Shown: in pieces, positions 19,830 through 29,089 of the stretch
Layout of the letters: every line of letters starts with the position of its first letter
Numbering within the stretch: the stretch's first letter is position 1
Assembly: GCF_900114015.1 (NCBI RefSeq)
Contig: NZ_FORN01000031.1
Coordinates: 1-64,000, forward strand
Direction: 5' to 3'
Length of the DNA: 64,000 nucleotides
DNA from: Caulobacter sp. UNC279MFTsu5.1
Lineage (GTDB): Bacteria > Pseudomonadota > Alphaproteobacteria > Caulobacterales > Caulobacteraceae
Position numbers and translations under genes: made by a program
Notes under the pieces: generated by a model
The model's input: the letters and a program-made list of their open reading frames with translations, nothing else
Databases searched by the model: none
What the model was told of the DNA's origin: nothing

Positions 19830-21497
19830 ATGGCCATCGGCATTTCCGCCAACCGCCTCGAGCTGCTGCAGATCGCCGACGCGGTCGCGCGTGAAAAGGG
19901 CATCGAGAAGGAAGTCGTCATCGAGGCGATCGAGGACGCCCTGCAGAAGGCCGCCCGGGCCCGCTACGGCGCCGAGCACGACATCCGCGTCAAGATCGAC
20001 CCGCGCACCGGCGAGACCACCCAGAAGCGGGTGATCGAGGTCGTGCCGGACGACTACGAGCTGGAAGGCGAGATCGGCAAGGTCCAGCTGTCGTCGGCCA
20101 AGCGCACCTGGCGCGACGCCGAGGTCGGCAAGGTCTACGAAGAGGCCCTGCCGCCGTTCGAGATCGGCCGCGTCCAGACCCAGATGGCCCGCCAGGTCGT
20201 CATGCATAAGGTCCGCGAAGCCGAGCGCGAGCGCCAGTACGACGAGTACAAGGACCGCGCCGGCGAGATCGTCAACGGCAGCGTCAAGCGCGTGGAATAC
20301 GGCAACGTCATCGTCGATCTGGGCCGCGGCGAAGGCATCATGCGCCGCGACCAGTCGATCCCGCGCGAGAACTTCAATGTCGGGGACCGCATCCGCGCCT
20401 ACATCTACGACGTCCGCCGCGAGACCAAGGGTCCGCAGATCATGCTGTCGCGCGCCCACGGCGGCTTCATGGCCAAGCTGTTCGCGCAGGAAGTGCCGGA
20501 AGTCTATGACGGCGTCATCGAGATCCGCGCCGTGGCCCGCGACCCGGGCTCGCGCGCCAAGATGGCCGTGATCTCCAACGACAGCAGCATCGACCCGGTC
20601 GGCGCGTGCGTGGGCATGCGCGGCTCGCGCGTCCAGGCCGTGGTGGCCGAGCTGCAGGGCGAGAAGATCGACATCATCCAGTGGTCCGAGGACGAGGCGA
20701 CCTTCATCGTCAACGCCCTGGCCCCGGCCGAAGTGTCCAAGGTCGTCATGGACGAGGAGGACGAGCGCGTCGAGGTGGTGGTGCCCGACGAGCAGCTGTC
20801 GCTGGCCATCGGCCGCCGCGGCCAGAACGTCCGCCTGGCCAGCCAGCTGACCGGCTGGCAGATCGACATCATGACCGAGAGCCAGGAAAGCGAGCGCCGC
20901 CAGCGCGAGTTCTCCGAGCGCACGGCCCTGTTCCAGGAGGCCCTGGACGTCGACGAGGTCATCGCCCAGCTGCTGGTCACCGAAGGCTTCGCCGCGGTGG
21001 AAGACGTCGCCTATGTCGAGCCGCACGAGATCGCGGCCATCGAGGGCTTCGACGACGAGACCGCCGACGAGCTGCAGACCCGCGCCCGCGAGTTCCTGGA
21101 AAAGGAAGCCGCCGCCCTGGACGCCAAGCGCCTGGAGCTGGGCGTCGAGGACGGCCTGCTGGAGATCGAGGGCGTCACCCTGCCGGTGGCCGTGGCCCTG
21201 GGCGAAGGCGACGTCAAGTCGGTCGAGGACCTGGCCGGTCTGATCCCCGACGACCTGCGCGGCTGGTTCGAGACCAAGGACGGCGAGCGCACCCGCGAGG
21301 CCGGCATCCTGGACAGCTTCAACCTGTCGCCGGAAGACGCCGAGGCGCTGATCATGCGCGCCCGCATCGTCATGGGCTGGGTCGAGGCCCCGCCCGAGCC
21401 GGAATATGTCGAGGAAGAGGGCGAGTTCGAGGAAGCGGCGGGCGAGGAGCCGGCCGAGGCCTCGGAGGAAGCCGTTGAAGACGCCAAGGAAGACTGA
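19830..21497 (+). CDS. nusA: Transcription termination/antitermination factor NusA
   Basis: A 555-residue RNA polymerase-binding factor. Visible parts: N-terminal polymerase-binding domain (residues 1-130), S1 domain (about 135-200), two KH domains (about 230-350, including [15 protein letters not shown] and [13 protein letters not shown]), helix-hairpin-helix repeats in the C-terminal third and a strongly acidic tail of about 45 residues rich in Glu and Ala. It lies in the rimP-nusA-infB operon and may regulate it through the leader hairpin. Confidence 0.97.
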   Translation: MAIGISANRLELLQIADAVAREKGIEKEVVIEAIEDALQKAARARYGAEHDIRVKIDPRTGETTQKRVIEVVPDDYELEGEIGKVQLSSAKRTWRDAEVGKVYEEALPPFEIGRVQTQMARQVVMHKVREAERERQYDEYKDRAGEIVNGSVKRVEYGNVIVDLGRGEGIMRRDQSIPRENFNVGDRIRAYIYDVRRETKGPQIMLSRAHGGFMAKLFAQEVPEVYDGVIEIRAVARDPGSRAKMAVISNDSSIDPVGACVGMRGSRVQAVVAELQGEKIDIIQWSEDEATFIVNALAPAEVSKVVMDEEDERVEVVVPDEQLSLAIGRRGQNVRLASQLTGWQIDIMTESQESERRQREFSERTALFQEALDVDEVIAQLLVTEGFAAVEDVAYVEPHEIAAIEGFDDETADELQTRAREFLEKEAAALDAKRLELGVEDGLLEIEGVTLPVAVALGEGDVKSVEDLAGLIPDDLRGWFETKDGERTREAGILDSFNLSPEDAEALIMRARIVMGWVEAPPEPEYVEEEGEFEEAAGEEPAEASEEAVEDAKED

Positions 21498-21505
21498 TCT
21501 TGAGC

Positions 21506-21540
21506 CCGGGCCTCCCGCGAAAGTCGGAGGCCCGGTGTCT
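21506..21540 (+). terminator. Hairpin between nusA and ylxR
   Basis: A perfect ten-base-pair stem, CCGGGCCTCC (21506-21515) with GGAGGCCCGG (21526-21535), loop of ten bases, followed by TGTCT. The weak T-tract suggests partial termination, RNA processing or 3'-end protection rather than a full stop within the operon. Confidence 0.5.
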
Positions 21541-21551
21541 TGCGGAGCCGC

Positions 21552-22202
21552 ATGACCGACGCCGACGCCCCCCGGACCCACGCCGAAGCCAATCGCCAGC
21601 GCAAGGACATCGTCCTGGGCGAGGCGACGGACGAGGCGCGCCTGGTGCGGTTCGTGATCGGCCCCGACGGGACGGTGGTCCCCGACGTGGCCCGCAAGCT
21701 GCCCGGTCGCGGCATGTGGGTCGCGGCCACTCGCGAGGCGGTGGCCGTGGCCGCCAAGAAGGGACTGTTTTCGCGCTCGGCCAAGACCAAGCTGGCCGCT
21801 CCGGCCGACCTGGCCGACCAGGTGGAACGGCTGCTGGCCAAGCGGGTTCTGGACGGGCTGGGGCTTGCGCGGCGCGGCGGAACGATTATCTCAGGCTTCG
21901 AAAAGGTCTCCGCGGCCCTGGCTTCGGGCAAGACCGCCTGGTTGATCGAGGCGTCCGACGGCGCCGACGACGGTCGCCGAAAGATTCTCACCGCGGTCCA
22001 CAAGGCCCCGAACAGCCCCAAAATCTGCGGGATGTTCACGTCCGACGAATTGGGTTTGGCCTTGGGCGGGGAGAATGTGATACACACGGCGCTCCTTGCC
22101 GGGCGCGGCACTGATCGCTGGACTTTGGACGTCGAGCGGTTATCAGGCTTTCGCCCACTCCTTCCCTCGAGTTGGTCGGCGAGTTGGCGCGAGGAGCCCT
22201 AG
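21552..22202 (+). CDS. YlxR (DUF448) fused to an L7Ae-like RNA-binding domain
   Basis: A 216-residue RNA-binding protein. Residues 1-80 are a YlxR/DUF448 domain (RFVIGPDGTVVPDVARKLPGRGMW), which in other bacteria binds RNA or nucleoid; residues 95-195 resemble the L7Ae/L30e fold (LLAKRVLDGLGLARRGGTIISGFEKV, then CGMFTSDELGLALG). This fusion is usual in alphaproteobacteria, whereas Gram-positives encode the parts as separate genes between nusA and infB. The cysteine/arginine signature at the start of many YlxR proteins is replaced here by a Cys-free EANRQRKDIV. The start ATG 21552 follows GCGGAG. Confidence 0.85.
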   Translation: MTDADAPRTHAEANRQRKDIVLGEATDEARLVRFVIGPDGTVVPDVARKLPGRGMWVAATREAVAVAAKKGLFSRSAKTKLAAPADLADQVERLLAKRVLDGLGLARRGGTIISGFEKVSAALASGKTAWLIEASDGADDGRRKILTAVHKAPNSPKICGMFTSDELGLALGGENVIHTALLAGRGTDRWTLDVERLSGFRPLLPSSWSASWREEP

Positions 22203-22392
22203 GCCCTGGCCTCGACGAATGGCTTCCATTCGTTGGCGACAGCGGCCTGGAACTTGAAATGAGGAGCGTGATCCGCTCCTGAGTGAAGGGTCGGGAAACG
22301 CGCTTCCTTCGGGAAGTACGTCCAGGCCCCTTTCTCGTATGGATCGAACGGTTTTTGGCCGGCCTCCGCCGGCGGAAGTACAAGCGAGCGCA
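22199..22392 (-). CDS. Possible small reverse-strand gene opposite the infB leader
   Basis: A 63-codon frame on the minus strand fills the 189-base gap between ylxR and infB and shares its ATG region with the infB start. The peptide is compositionally protein-like ([35 protein letters not shown]), rich in aromatic residues, and about 70 percent of codons from Phe-Asp-Pro onward end in G or C. I know no family for it. It is convergent with ylxR, overlapping its stop. It may be spurious, since the + strand here would also be the infB leader. Confidence 0.3.
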
Positions 22393-25300
22393 TGAGCGAC
22401 GAGAACGAAAACGGTCGGCCTGGTTCCAACCCCGGCGGGCGAGCGCCCATCACGCTGAAGCCCCGTCAGGGGTCGGTCAGCGCCGGCGTCGTGAAGCAGA
22501 GCTTCAGCCACGGCCGCACCAAGACGGTGGTGGTTGAAACCAAGCGCGTGCGTCCGCACGCGCCGCCGGCCGGCAATCTCGCCGCGCCGTCCTCGGCCGA
22601 GCGCCGTCAAGGCGACGCCCCGCGTCCGCAGTCGTCCCAAGGGGGCGGCGGTTCGGCCGGCGGTCTGTCGCAAAGCGAGATGGTCGCCCGCCAGCGCGCC
22701 ATTGAAGCCGCTCGCGAGCAGCAGGAGCGCCAGGCGGCCGAACGCCGCGCCGCCGAGGCCCGCGCCGCGGCCGCCGAAGCCGCGGCTCGCGAAGCCGCCG
22801 CCAAGGCCGCCGCAGCCGCCAAGGCCGCCGCCGCTCCGCCGCCGGCCCCGGCGGCGCCCGCCGCTCCGGCGGCCCCGGTCGCCCAAGCGCCCGTCGCCCA
22901 GGCCCCGACCCCCGCTCCGGCGGCTCCCGCGCCCCAGGCGCCGGCGCCCGCCGCGCCGCCGGTCCGGGCCGAGGCTCCGGCTCCGCGCCCGACGCCGGCT
23001 CCCGGCCAGACCCGCACCTACGAGCCCAGCCGCGACCGTCGCGACGACCGCTCGTCGACCACCACCTACCGTCCGGGTCCGGGTTCGCAGGGCGACCGCC
23101 CGCAAGGCGACCGTCCGCAGGGCGATCGTCCGAACTTCGCGGACCGGCCGTTCAACCAGCGCGCCCCGCGCCAGGACGGCCCGTACAACCAGCGCACGCC
23201 GCGTCCCGACGCCGGCGGCCCGTCGCGCGGTCCCCGTCCCGAGGGCGGCTTCCGCAACGACCGTCCGCAGGGTGACCGGCCGCAAGGCGATCGCCCTCAG
23301 GGCGACCGTCCGCAAGGCGACCGCCCGACCCAGACCGTCCGCTATTCGGCCCTGGCCCCGCGCCCGGCGCCCGGCGCCCGTCCGGGTCCCGGCGGTCCGC
23401 GCGGCGCCCGCCCGGGCGTCCCGGCCTCGGCTCCGGCCACGCCGGAAATCCAGCGCGCCACGCGCTCGGCCCCGCGCCCCGGCGGCGACGTCGGCCGCAA
23501 GCCCGACGACGAGGACGATCGCCGCAAGGCCGCGGCCCCCGGCAAGGCGGTCAGCCGCGCCAAGGGCGCCCCGCAGCGCCGCGAAGGCCGCCTGACCATC
23601 CAGACCGTGGCCGGCGACGGAGACTCCGCCGACCGCATGCGCTCGCTGGCCTCGGTTCGCCGGGCCCGCGAACGCGAGAAGGAAAAGCGCCGCGGCGGCG
23701 TGGCCGAACAGGCCCGCGTCGCGCGTGAGGTCGTCATTCCCGACGTCATCACCGTGCAGGAACTGTCCAACCGGATGGCCGTGCGCGGCGTCGACATCAT
23801 CAAGTTCCTGATGCGTCAGGGCGTGATGCTGAAGATCAACGACGTCATCGACAACGACACCGCCGAGCTGGTGGCCACCGAGTTCGGCCACACCGTCAAG
23901 CGCGTGTCGGAAGCCGACGTGGAAGAAGGCTTCATCGGCGCCGAGGACATCGACGATCACCTGGAGCCCCGGCCCCCGGTCGTCACCGTCATGGGTCACG
24001 TCGACCACGGCAAGACCAGCCTGCTGGACGCGCTGCGCAAGGCCGACGTGGCCGGCGGCGAGCATGGCGGCATCACCCAGCACATCGGCGCCTACCAGGT
24101 GCGTCTGGAAAACGGCCAGAAGGTCACCTTCCTCGACACCCCCGGCCACGCGGCCTTCTCGCAGATGCGGGCGCGCGGCGCCAACATCACCGACATCGTC
24201 ATCCTGGTGGTGGCCGGCGACGACGGCGTGATGCCCCAGACGGTCGAGGCGATCAAACACGCCAAGGCCGCCGAGGTCCCGATCATCGTGGCCGTCAACA
24301 AGATGGACAAGCCGGGCTCGGATTCGACCCGGGTGACCAACGAGCTGCTGCAGCACGAGATCGTCGTGGAAAGCCTGGGCGGCGACACCCAGATCGTCGA
24401 GGTCTCGGCCAAGACCGGCCAGGGCCTGGACGAGCTGATCGAGCGCATCCTGCTGCAGGCCGAAGTGCTGGACCTGAAGGCCAACCCCGACCGCACCGCC
24501 GACGGCGTGGTGATCGAGGCCAAGCTGGACAAGGGCCGCGGCGCGGTCTCGACCGTCCTGGTCAACCGCGGCACGCTGAAGCGCGGCGACATCGTCGTGG
24601 CCGGCAGCCAGTTCGGCCGGGTTCGCGCCCTGCTGAACGAGCGCAACGAGCAGCTGACCGAAGCCGGTCCGGCCACCCCGGTCGAGATCCTCGGCCTGGA
24701 CGGCGTGCCCTCGCCGGGCGACAGCTTCGCCGTCGTCGAGAACGAGGCCCGGGCGCGCGAGCTGACCGAGTACCGCATCCGTCTCAAGCGCGAGAAGTCG
24801 ATGCACCCGGTCGGCGCGGGCGCCACCAGCATGGCCGACATGATGGCCAAGCTGCAGGACAAGAAGCTGCGCGAGCTGCCGCTGGTCATCAAGGCCGACG
24901 TGCAGGGCTCGGCCGAGGCGATCATCGGTTCGCTGGAGCAGATGGCCACCGACGAGGTCCGCGCGCGGATCATCCTGTCGGGCGCCGGCGCGATCAGCGA
25001 AAGCGACGTGATGCTGGCCAAGGGCGCCGGCGCGCCGCTGATCGGCTTCAACGTCCGGGCCTCGGCCCAGGCGCGGGCGCTGGCCGAGCGAGAAGGCGTC
25101 GAGATCCGCTACTACGCGATCATCTACGACCTGCTGGACGACATCAAAGGCGTGCTCTCGGGCATGCTGGCCCCGATCCAGCGCGAAACCTTCCTCGGCA
25201 ACGCCGAAGTCCTGCAGGCCTTCGACATCTCCAAGGTCGGCAAGGTCGCCGGCTGTAAGGTCACCGAAGGCGTGGTCCGCAAGGGCGCCAAGGTCCGGAT

Positions 25301-25487
25301 CATCCGCAACGACATCGTCGTTCTGGAGCTGGGCACCCTGCAGACGCTCAAGCGCTTCAAGGACGAGGTCAACGAGGTCCCGTCGGGCCAGGAGTGCGGC
25401 ATGATGTTCGCCGGCTTCCAGGACATCAAGGTCGGCGACGTGATCGAGTGCTTCACGGTCGAAGAGATCAAGCGCCAGCTGGACTAG
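22392..25487 (+). CDS. infB: Translation initiation factor IF-2
   Basis: A 1031-residue initiation GTPase. The long N-terminal region (about residues 1-430) is rich in Ala, Pro, Gln and Arg and includes a coiled-coil-like Arg/Glu/Ala stretch (about 100-150) and two blocks of the five-residue repeat QGDRP (residues 233-247, three copies; 293-312, four copies). The conserved part contains the IF2_N-like domain, the G domain with [12 protein letters not shown] (near residue 533), DTPGHAAF and NKMDKP, then domains II-IV binding fMet-tRNA. ATG 22392 gives the alphaproteobacterial start [10 protein letters not shown] strong terminator follows. Confidence 0.97.
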   Translation: MSDENENGRPGSNPGGRAPITLKPRQGSVSAGVVKQSFSHGRTKTVVVETKRVRPHAPPAGNLAAPSSAERRQGDAPRPQSSQGGGGSAGGLSQSEMVARQRAIEAAREQQERQAAERRAAEARAAAAEAAAREAAAKAAAAAKAAAAPPPAPAAPAAPAAPVAQAPVAQAPTPAPAAPAPQAPAPAAPPVRAEAPAPRPTPAPGQTRTYEPSRDRRDDRSSTTTYRPGPGSQGDRPQGDRPQGDRPNFADRPFNQRAPRQDGPYNQRTPRPDAGGPSRGPRPEGGFRNDRPQGDRPQGDRPQGDRPQGDRPTQTVRYSALAPRPAPGARPGPGGPRGARPGVPASAPATPEIQRATRSAPRPGGDVGRKPDDEDDRRKAAAPGKAVSRAKGAPQRREGRLTIQTVAGDGDSADRMRSLASVRRAREREKEKRRGGVAEQARVAREVVIPDVITVQELSNRMAVRGVDIIKFLMRQGVMLKINDVIDNDTAELVATEFGHTVKRVSEADVEEGFIGAEDIDDHLEPRPPVVTVMGHVDHGKTSLLDALRKADVAGGEHGGITQHIGAYQVRLENGQKVTFLDTPGHAAFSQMRARGANITDIVILVVAGDDGVMPQTVEAIKHAKAAEVPIIVAVNKMDKPGSDSTRVTNELLQHEIVVESLGGDTQIVEVSAKTGQGLDELIERILLQAEVLDLKANPDRTADGVVIEAKLDKGRGAVSTVLVNRGTLKRGDIVVAGSQFGRVRALLNERNEQLTEAGPATPVEILGLDGVPSPGDSFAVVENEARARELTEYRIRLKREKSMHPVGAGATSMADMMAKLQDKKLRELPLVIKADVQGSAEAIIGSLEQMATDEVRARIILSGAGAISESDVMLAKGAGAPLIGFNVRASAQARALAEREGVEIRYYAIIYDLLDDIKGVLSGMLAPIQRETFLGNAEVLQAFDISKVGKVAGCKVTEGVVRKGAKVRIIRNDIVVLELGTLQTLKRFKDEVNEVPSGQECGMMFAGFQDIKVGDVIECFTVEEIKRQLD
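23088..23327 (+). repeat. In-frame 15-base QGDRP minisatellite in infB
   Basis: Units of the pattern CARGGYGAYCGNCCN encode Gln-Gly-Asp-Arg-Pro. Three tandem units run 23088-23132 and four run 23268-23327, separated by 135 bases of related Arg/Pro/Asn/Gln-rich sequence. Synonymous differences between units show they are not very recent copies. Such repeats in the IF-2 N-terminal region are length-variable and probably disordered. Confidence 0.9.
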
Positions 25488-25516
25488 GCGTTCGATCCGA
25501 TCTCAGCTTAAGATTG

Positions 25517-25545
25517 AAGGCGCGGGCTCCGGCTCGCGCCTTTTG
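25517..25545 (+). terminator. Rho-independent terminator after infB
   Basis: AAGGCGCG (25517-25524) pairs with CGCGCCTT (25535-25542), giving an eight-base-pair GC-rich stem that runs into TTTT. It ends the rimP-nusA-ylxR-infB transcript before the accessory genes. Confidence 0.8.
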
Positions 25546-25568
25546 TCTTGGTCCGGAGCGTTGGACCC

Positions 25569-26024
25569 ATGACCTTTCGCCTTGATGACCGGTTCGCGCG
25601 CCCGGACAAGGCCGCGGGCGTTTTGGGCCTGACCCTTTGGGCCGCGGCCTGCGCGGCGCCGTCGCCTCCACCCCCCGTCGCGACCGCCAATGATGATACT
25701 CACCAATGCATCAAGACGGCTTTGGTCGATCTGGTCCGGTTGGATCCGGGCCAGGCGCCCAAGATCGATCCGGGGCTGTTGCGTCGCTATTATCCGGATC
25801 GTGCGGCGCGCATGATGGAGCAAGGCTCGGCGATCTATGACTGCCGTCTCGACGCCGTGGGCACGGTCTGCACTGCGGCCCAGGTGGATCCCGCCGGCGT
25901 GGGATTTGAGCATGTTCCTCTCGCCAGGTTGGTGACCCCAGCGCCCGGCGAGACGATGCGTTTGCGGCTGACCTTCAAGATCCTGGAGACTGAGCGGTGC
26001 CGGGTCCAGTATGCATCCGCCTGA
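25569..26024 (+). CDS. Probable exported protein with a TonB-C-like domain
   Basis: A 151-residue protein I do not firmly recognise. A hydrophobic stretch (GVLGLTLWAAACAAP, about residues 18-32) includes a possible lipobox (AAAC), so it may be a lipoprotein with an unusually long, charged N terminus. The rest (RRYYPDRAARMMEQGSAIYD, then CRLDAVGTVCTAAQ and a late LRLTFKI) resembles the C-terminal domain of TonB or energy-transducer proteins, in which a Y-P-x-x-A...G...C...G pattern recurs. It follows the infB terminator. Third-position bias is weaker than in neighbours. Confidence 0.5.
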   Translation: MTFRLDDRFARPDKAAGVLGLTLWAAACAAPSPPPPVATANDDTHQCIKTALVDLVRLDPGQAPKIDPGLLRRYYPDRAARMMEQGSAIYDCRLDAVGTVCTAAQVDPAGVGFEHVPLARLVTPAPGETMRLRLTFKILETERCRVQYASA

Positions 26025-26079
26025 ATCCGGATCGGTCGCCGGACTGGAAATCGCCCGATTTCAGGCCTAACCGTAGGCC

Positions 26080-26595
26080 ATGCGCATCCGGACCCTCCTG
26101 ACTGTCAGCCTCGCCGCCGTCTCGTTGTCGGCCTGCGCCACGGCCACCCGCTACGACGCGGCCGGCGACGTCCACGCCCTGCTGGTGGCGATCCGCAACA
26201 ACGACCACGCCGCCTTCGACGCCCGCGTCGACCGTCCGGCCCTGAAGGCCGAGATCGAGAGCGAGCTGGTGCGCAAGGCGCGCGGCTCGGGCATGGGCGG
26301 CGGCTGGCAGGCGGCGGCCATCGCCCTGGCCGGCCCGGCCGCCGACGTCGCCGGCGAGGCCCTGGTCCAGCCCGAGACCTTCCGCTACGCGGCCAACTAT
26401 TACGGCTACACCCCAGACCGGCCGATCCCCGACCGTCTGACCATCGCCGCCGGCCTGCGCTACATCGGCTCCGACCAGGTCTGCGCGGCCAAGACCAAGG
26501 ACGGCCCCTGCCTGCTGACCTTCACGCTGGAAGGCGGCGTCTGGCGGCTGTCGGGCTTCGACCCCGAAACGGCGAAGCTGCGTCTGAAGCTGTGA
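26080..26595 (+). CDS. DUF2939-like lipoprotein
   Basis: A 171-residue lipoprotein. The signal MRIRTLLTVSLAAVSLSACA has a lipobox (LSAC), so it is lipidated at Cys19. The mature part, starting RYDAAGDVHALLVAIRNNDH and then VDRPALKAEIESELVRKA, matches the DUF2939 pattern seen in alpha- and gammaproteobacteria (an early alanine-rich helix, then an aspartate-proline-leucine patch). No biochemical role is known. The following exported-protein gene starts 11 bases later, so the two are probably co-transcribed. Confidence 0.7.
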   Translation: MRIRTLLTVSLAAVSLSACATATRYDAAGDVHALLVAIRNNDHAAFDARVDRPALKAEIESELVRKARGSGMGGGWQAAAIALAGPAADVAGEALVQPETFRYAANYYGYTPDRPIPDRLTIAAGLRYIGSDQVCAAKTKDGPCLLTFTLEGGVWRLSGFDPETAKLRLKL

Positions 26596-26605
26596 GGCCA
26601 AGACG

Positions 26606-27193
26606 GTGAGACGAGGGGGGTCGGGGGCCGCTCGCGGGACGAGCCTGAGGGTCGCGCTGGGGCTGGCGCTGGCCTGGCTGGCGGCCGGGGCGGCGGGAAC
26701 GGCCCACGCCGAGCGCAAGATGTATTCCTACGACCCGATCTCGGCCGACGCCAAGCGGTTGACCGGGGCGGGCCTGACCGTGCTGTTCGACAAGAAGCTG
26801 ACCGGGACGCGGGTCGTGAAGGTGCTGGCCACCGGGGTGCCGGTGCAGGGCCGGCTGATCGACGGCCGCGAGAAGGACCTGGGTCCGGGCGGCCTGAAGG
26901 CCATCAGCGGCGTCGACGCCGACGCGACGCTGTACGAGATCGACCCCAAGTTCGAGCAGGGCAAGATCTACATCCGCGCCTTCTGCCCGGGGGCCAAGCG
27001 CCTGTGGCTGAGCTTCAGCCGGCTGGCCGTGCATCGCGACCTGCGCGTCCAGGCGTTGGGCGACGACCCCCAGGGCGGCCAGACCCGGCTGTGCGGCACG
27101 CTGGACTTCTCGTACCGGGGCGAATGGAAGCTGCCGGGCGGCGCCCTGCCCGACCCGATGGAGGACTGGACCGGCGGCAACGGGCCGGGCTAG
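26606..27193 (+). CDS. Exported hypothetical protein
   Basis: A 195-residue protein with a long signal peptide (hydrophobic core VALGLALAWLAAGAAG, cleavage likely after AHA at about residue 35), so it is probably periplasmic. Two Cys residues lie in the mature part (AFCPGAKR, RLCGTLDF). I do not recognise the family. GTG 26606 is the likely start. Its stop overlaps by four bases the convergent membrane-protein gene. Codon bias supports it as real. Confidence 0.6.
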   Translation: MRRGGSGAARGTSLRVALGLALAWLAAGAAGTAHAERKMYSYDPISADAKRLTGAGLTVLFDKKLTGTRVVKVLATGVPVQGRLIDGREKDLGPGGLKAISGVDADATLYEIDPKFEQGKIYIRAFCPGAKRLWLSFSRLAVHRDLRVQALGDDPQGGQTRLCGTLDFSYRGEWKLPGGALPDPMEDWTGGNGPG

Positions 27194-27531
27194 GCGGGCA
27201 GGAGGCCGCGCACGAGCATGACCACGGCCAGCAGCATCATCGGGGCCGACCACACCTCCAGCGGCAGGCCCATGAACCGGTTGCGCGGGCGATAGGTCAG
27301 TCGACTTTTCCAGAGGCGAGGAGGCGGGACCTTCAGCGGCTTGCGGTTGACCCGGCAACCGACCATCCAATTGATCACGGCGGCGATCACCGCGCCGACC
27401 GCCCACAGCCAGGGCGCGGTGTCGAAGATCTGCTCGCCGAAGGCCAGGGTCAGCACCGCGCCGAACAGGGCGAACACCCCGATCAGGCTCAACAGGGCCA
27501 GATAGCCCCGGCCGGTCCACCAGAAGATCAT
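27190..27531 (-). CDS. Small three-helix membrane protein
   Basis: A 113-residue protein with hydrophobic segments at about residues 8-30, 40-58 and 92-111, joined by a basic loop (NRKPLKVPPPRLWKSRLTYR). It is an inner-membrane protein of unknown function. It runs against the surrounding genes, convergent with the exported protein gene and divergent from the hydrolase gene. Confidence 0.6.
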   Translation of the reverse strand: MIFWWTGRGYLALLSLIGVFALFGAVLTLAFGEQIFDTAPWLWAVGAVIAAVINWMVGCRVNRKPLKVPPPRLWKSRLTYRPRNRFMGLPLEVWSAPMMLLAVVMLVRGLLPA

Positions 27532-27674
27532 GCCTCGTCCCCCAAACTGAAGTTTGAAGGGATAGGTCCTGGCCCTGCGTCGTGCAACCGGAGCGTTCGA
27601 AGGCTTGGCGTCGGCGGATCTTTTCGTGCCATGCTCCCAAAAACGGGTCCAGAAATGGGCAAAGGGGAGCGGGA

Positions 27675-28475
27675 ATGGCGACAGGCCGCGACGACGCGCT
27701 GGCGGGTTTCACGAAGTTCGCGTTCTCCGACGGCCGGTGGACGCGGCCGGTCTACCGCCTCGGCTCCGGCCCGGCGGTGATCGTCATCCACGAGATCCCC
27801 GGCCTGCATCCCGCCGTGCTGGACTTCGCCCGCGACGTGGCGGCCGAGGGCATGACGGTGTTCTGCCCCAGCCTGTTCGGCGAGCCGGGCAAGCCGGTCT
27901 CCGATTTCTATATCAACACCGTGATCCTGAAGCTGGCCTGCGTGGGGCGCGAGTTCAGCATCTGGGCGGCCGGCCGCTCCAGCCCGTTCGTCGACTGGCT
28001 GCGCGCCCTGGCCCGCCAGGCCCACGCCGAATGCGGCGGCAAGGGCGTGGGGGCGGTGGGGATGTGCTTCACCGGCGGCTTCGCCCTGGCGATGATGACC
28101 GAGCCGTCGGTCGTGGCCCCCGTCCTGGCCGAGCCGTCCCTGCCCGCGGGCCGCAAGCACGGCGCGGCGCTGGACTGCTCGCCGGCCGAACTGGCCGTCG
28201 CCAAGGCCCGGATGGAGGCCGAGGACCTGTTGCTGCTGGCCCTGCGGTTCGAAAGAGACAAGCTCTCGCCCTGCGCCCGGTTCCAGACCCTGGAGCGCGA
28301 ACTGGGCCGGCGGGCCGAGCTGCACACCCTGCCCGACGCCGCGGCGCGCCAGGGCACGGGCCGCGCGCCTCATTCCGTGCTGACCACCCACCTGAACCGC
28401 GACGACCCGGACGGCGAGACCATGAAGGTCCACCGGCGAGTCTTGGATTTCTTCAAGGAGCGGACGAGGGCGTAG
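27675..28475 (+). CDS. Dienelactone hydrolase-family protein
   Basis: A 266-residue alpha/beta hydrolase. VIVIHEIPGLHP carries the Glu that in dienelactone hydrolase activates the nucleophile, and GMCFTGGFAL carries a Cys nucleophile in the G-x-C-x-G-G elbow. A partner Asp and His could be in the later HLNRDDPDGETMKVH segment. The family cleaves dienelactones or related esters; the real substrate is unknown, as no aromatic-degradation genes are near. I start at ATG 27675 (GGGGAGCGGGA upstream); a longer in-frame start adds 31 unlikely residues. Confidence 0.75.
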   Translation: MATGRDDALAGFTKFAFSDGRWTRPVYRLGSGPAVIVIHEIPGLHPAVLDFARDVAAEGMTVFCPSLFGEPGKPVSDFYINTVILKLACVGREFSIWAAGRSSPFVDWLRALARQAHAECGGKGVGAVGMCFTGGFALAMMTEPSVVAPVLAEPSLPAGRKHGAALDCSPAELAVAKARMEAEDLLLLALRFERDKLSPCARFQTLERELGRRAELHTLPDAAARQGTGRAPHSVLTTHLNRDDPDGETMKVHRRVLDFFKERTRA

Positions 28476-28594
28476 TCCCTCCATGAACCGGCCACGCTGG
28501 ACTTTTCTCCCCCACGCGCCTAGACACCCCGCCTCCTATTTCTCCCCGCGACCCGGCGTTCGATCCGCCGGCCGGGCATCGAGGCGACCGCGCC

Positions 28595-29086
28595 ATGAAG
28601 CGCCATTCCGACAACAAGAAGGGCGGGCCCGTCGGTCCGTCGCAGCGCCAGCTCCGCGCCGGCGAGCTGATCCGCCACGCCCTGGTCGACATCCTGCGCG
28701 AGGAGGAGCTGGCCGATCCCGCCCTGCAGGGCGTTTCGGTCACGGTCTCCGAAGTGCGCATGAGCCCCGACCTCAAGCACGCCATCTGCTTCGTCGAGCC
28801 CCTGGGGGCCGGCGTCGCGCCGGCGGTCGAGCGCGAGCCGTCGTCGCCGTCGCGCACCGTGGTCGCGCCGGGCAGCCCCGACGAGGTGGTCGCGGGCCTC
28901 AACCGCGTGGCCCGGTTCCTGCGCGGACGGCTGGGCAAGTCGATCGACATGAAGTTCACGCCGGACCTGAAGTTCATCCACGACGAGAGCTTCAACTCGG
29001 CCGCCTACATGGACCGGCTGTTCGACGATCCGCGCGTGCAGCAGGACGTCCGCCGCCTGTCCGACATCATCGACGACGAGGACTAG
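28595..29086 (+). CDS. rbfA: Ribosome-binding factor A
   Basis: A 163-residue KH-fold protein that binds immature 30S subunits and helps 16S 5'-end processing. The opening QRQLRAGELIRHALVDIL, the VTVSEVRMSPDLKHAICFV strand pair and the C-terminal DLKFIHDESFNSAAYMDRLFDD match the family. A Ser/Ala/Val-rich insertion (about residues 68-95, VEREPSSPSRTVVAPG) makes it longer than the roughly 130-residue norm, as in other alphaproteobacteria. It is four bases before truB. Confidence 0.93.
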   Translation: MKRHSDNKKGGPVGPSQRQLRAGELIRHALVDILREEELADPALQGVSVTVSEVRMSPDLKHAICFVEPLGAGVAPAVEREPSSPSRTVVAPGSPDEVVAGLNRVARFLRGRLGKSIDMKFTPDLKFIHDESFNSAAYMDRLFDDPRVQQDVRRLSDIIDDED

Positions 29087-29089
29087 GGC

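Noticed and set aside
19686..21581. A 631-codon minus-strand frame opposite nusA
   Set aside because: Low-complexity Leu/Asp/Ala/Gly/Val reading typical of antisense to an acidic protein.
22143..24806. An 887-codon minus-strand frame opposite infB
   Set aside because: Shadow of the repeat-rich IF-2 gene; no recognisable domain.
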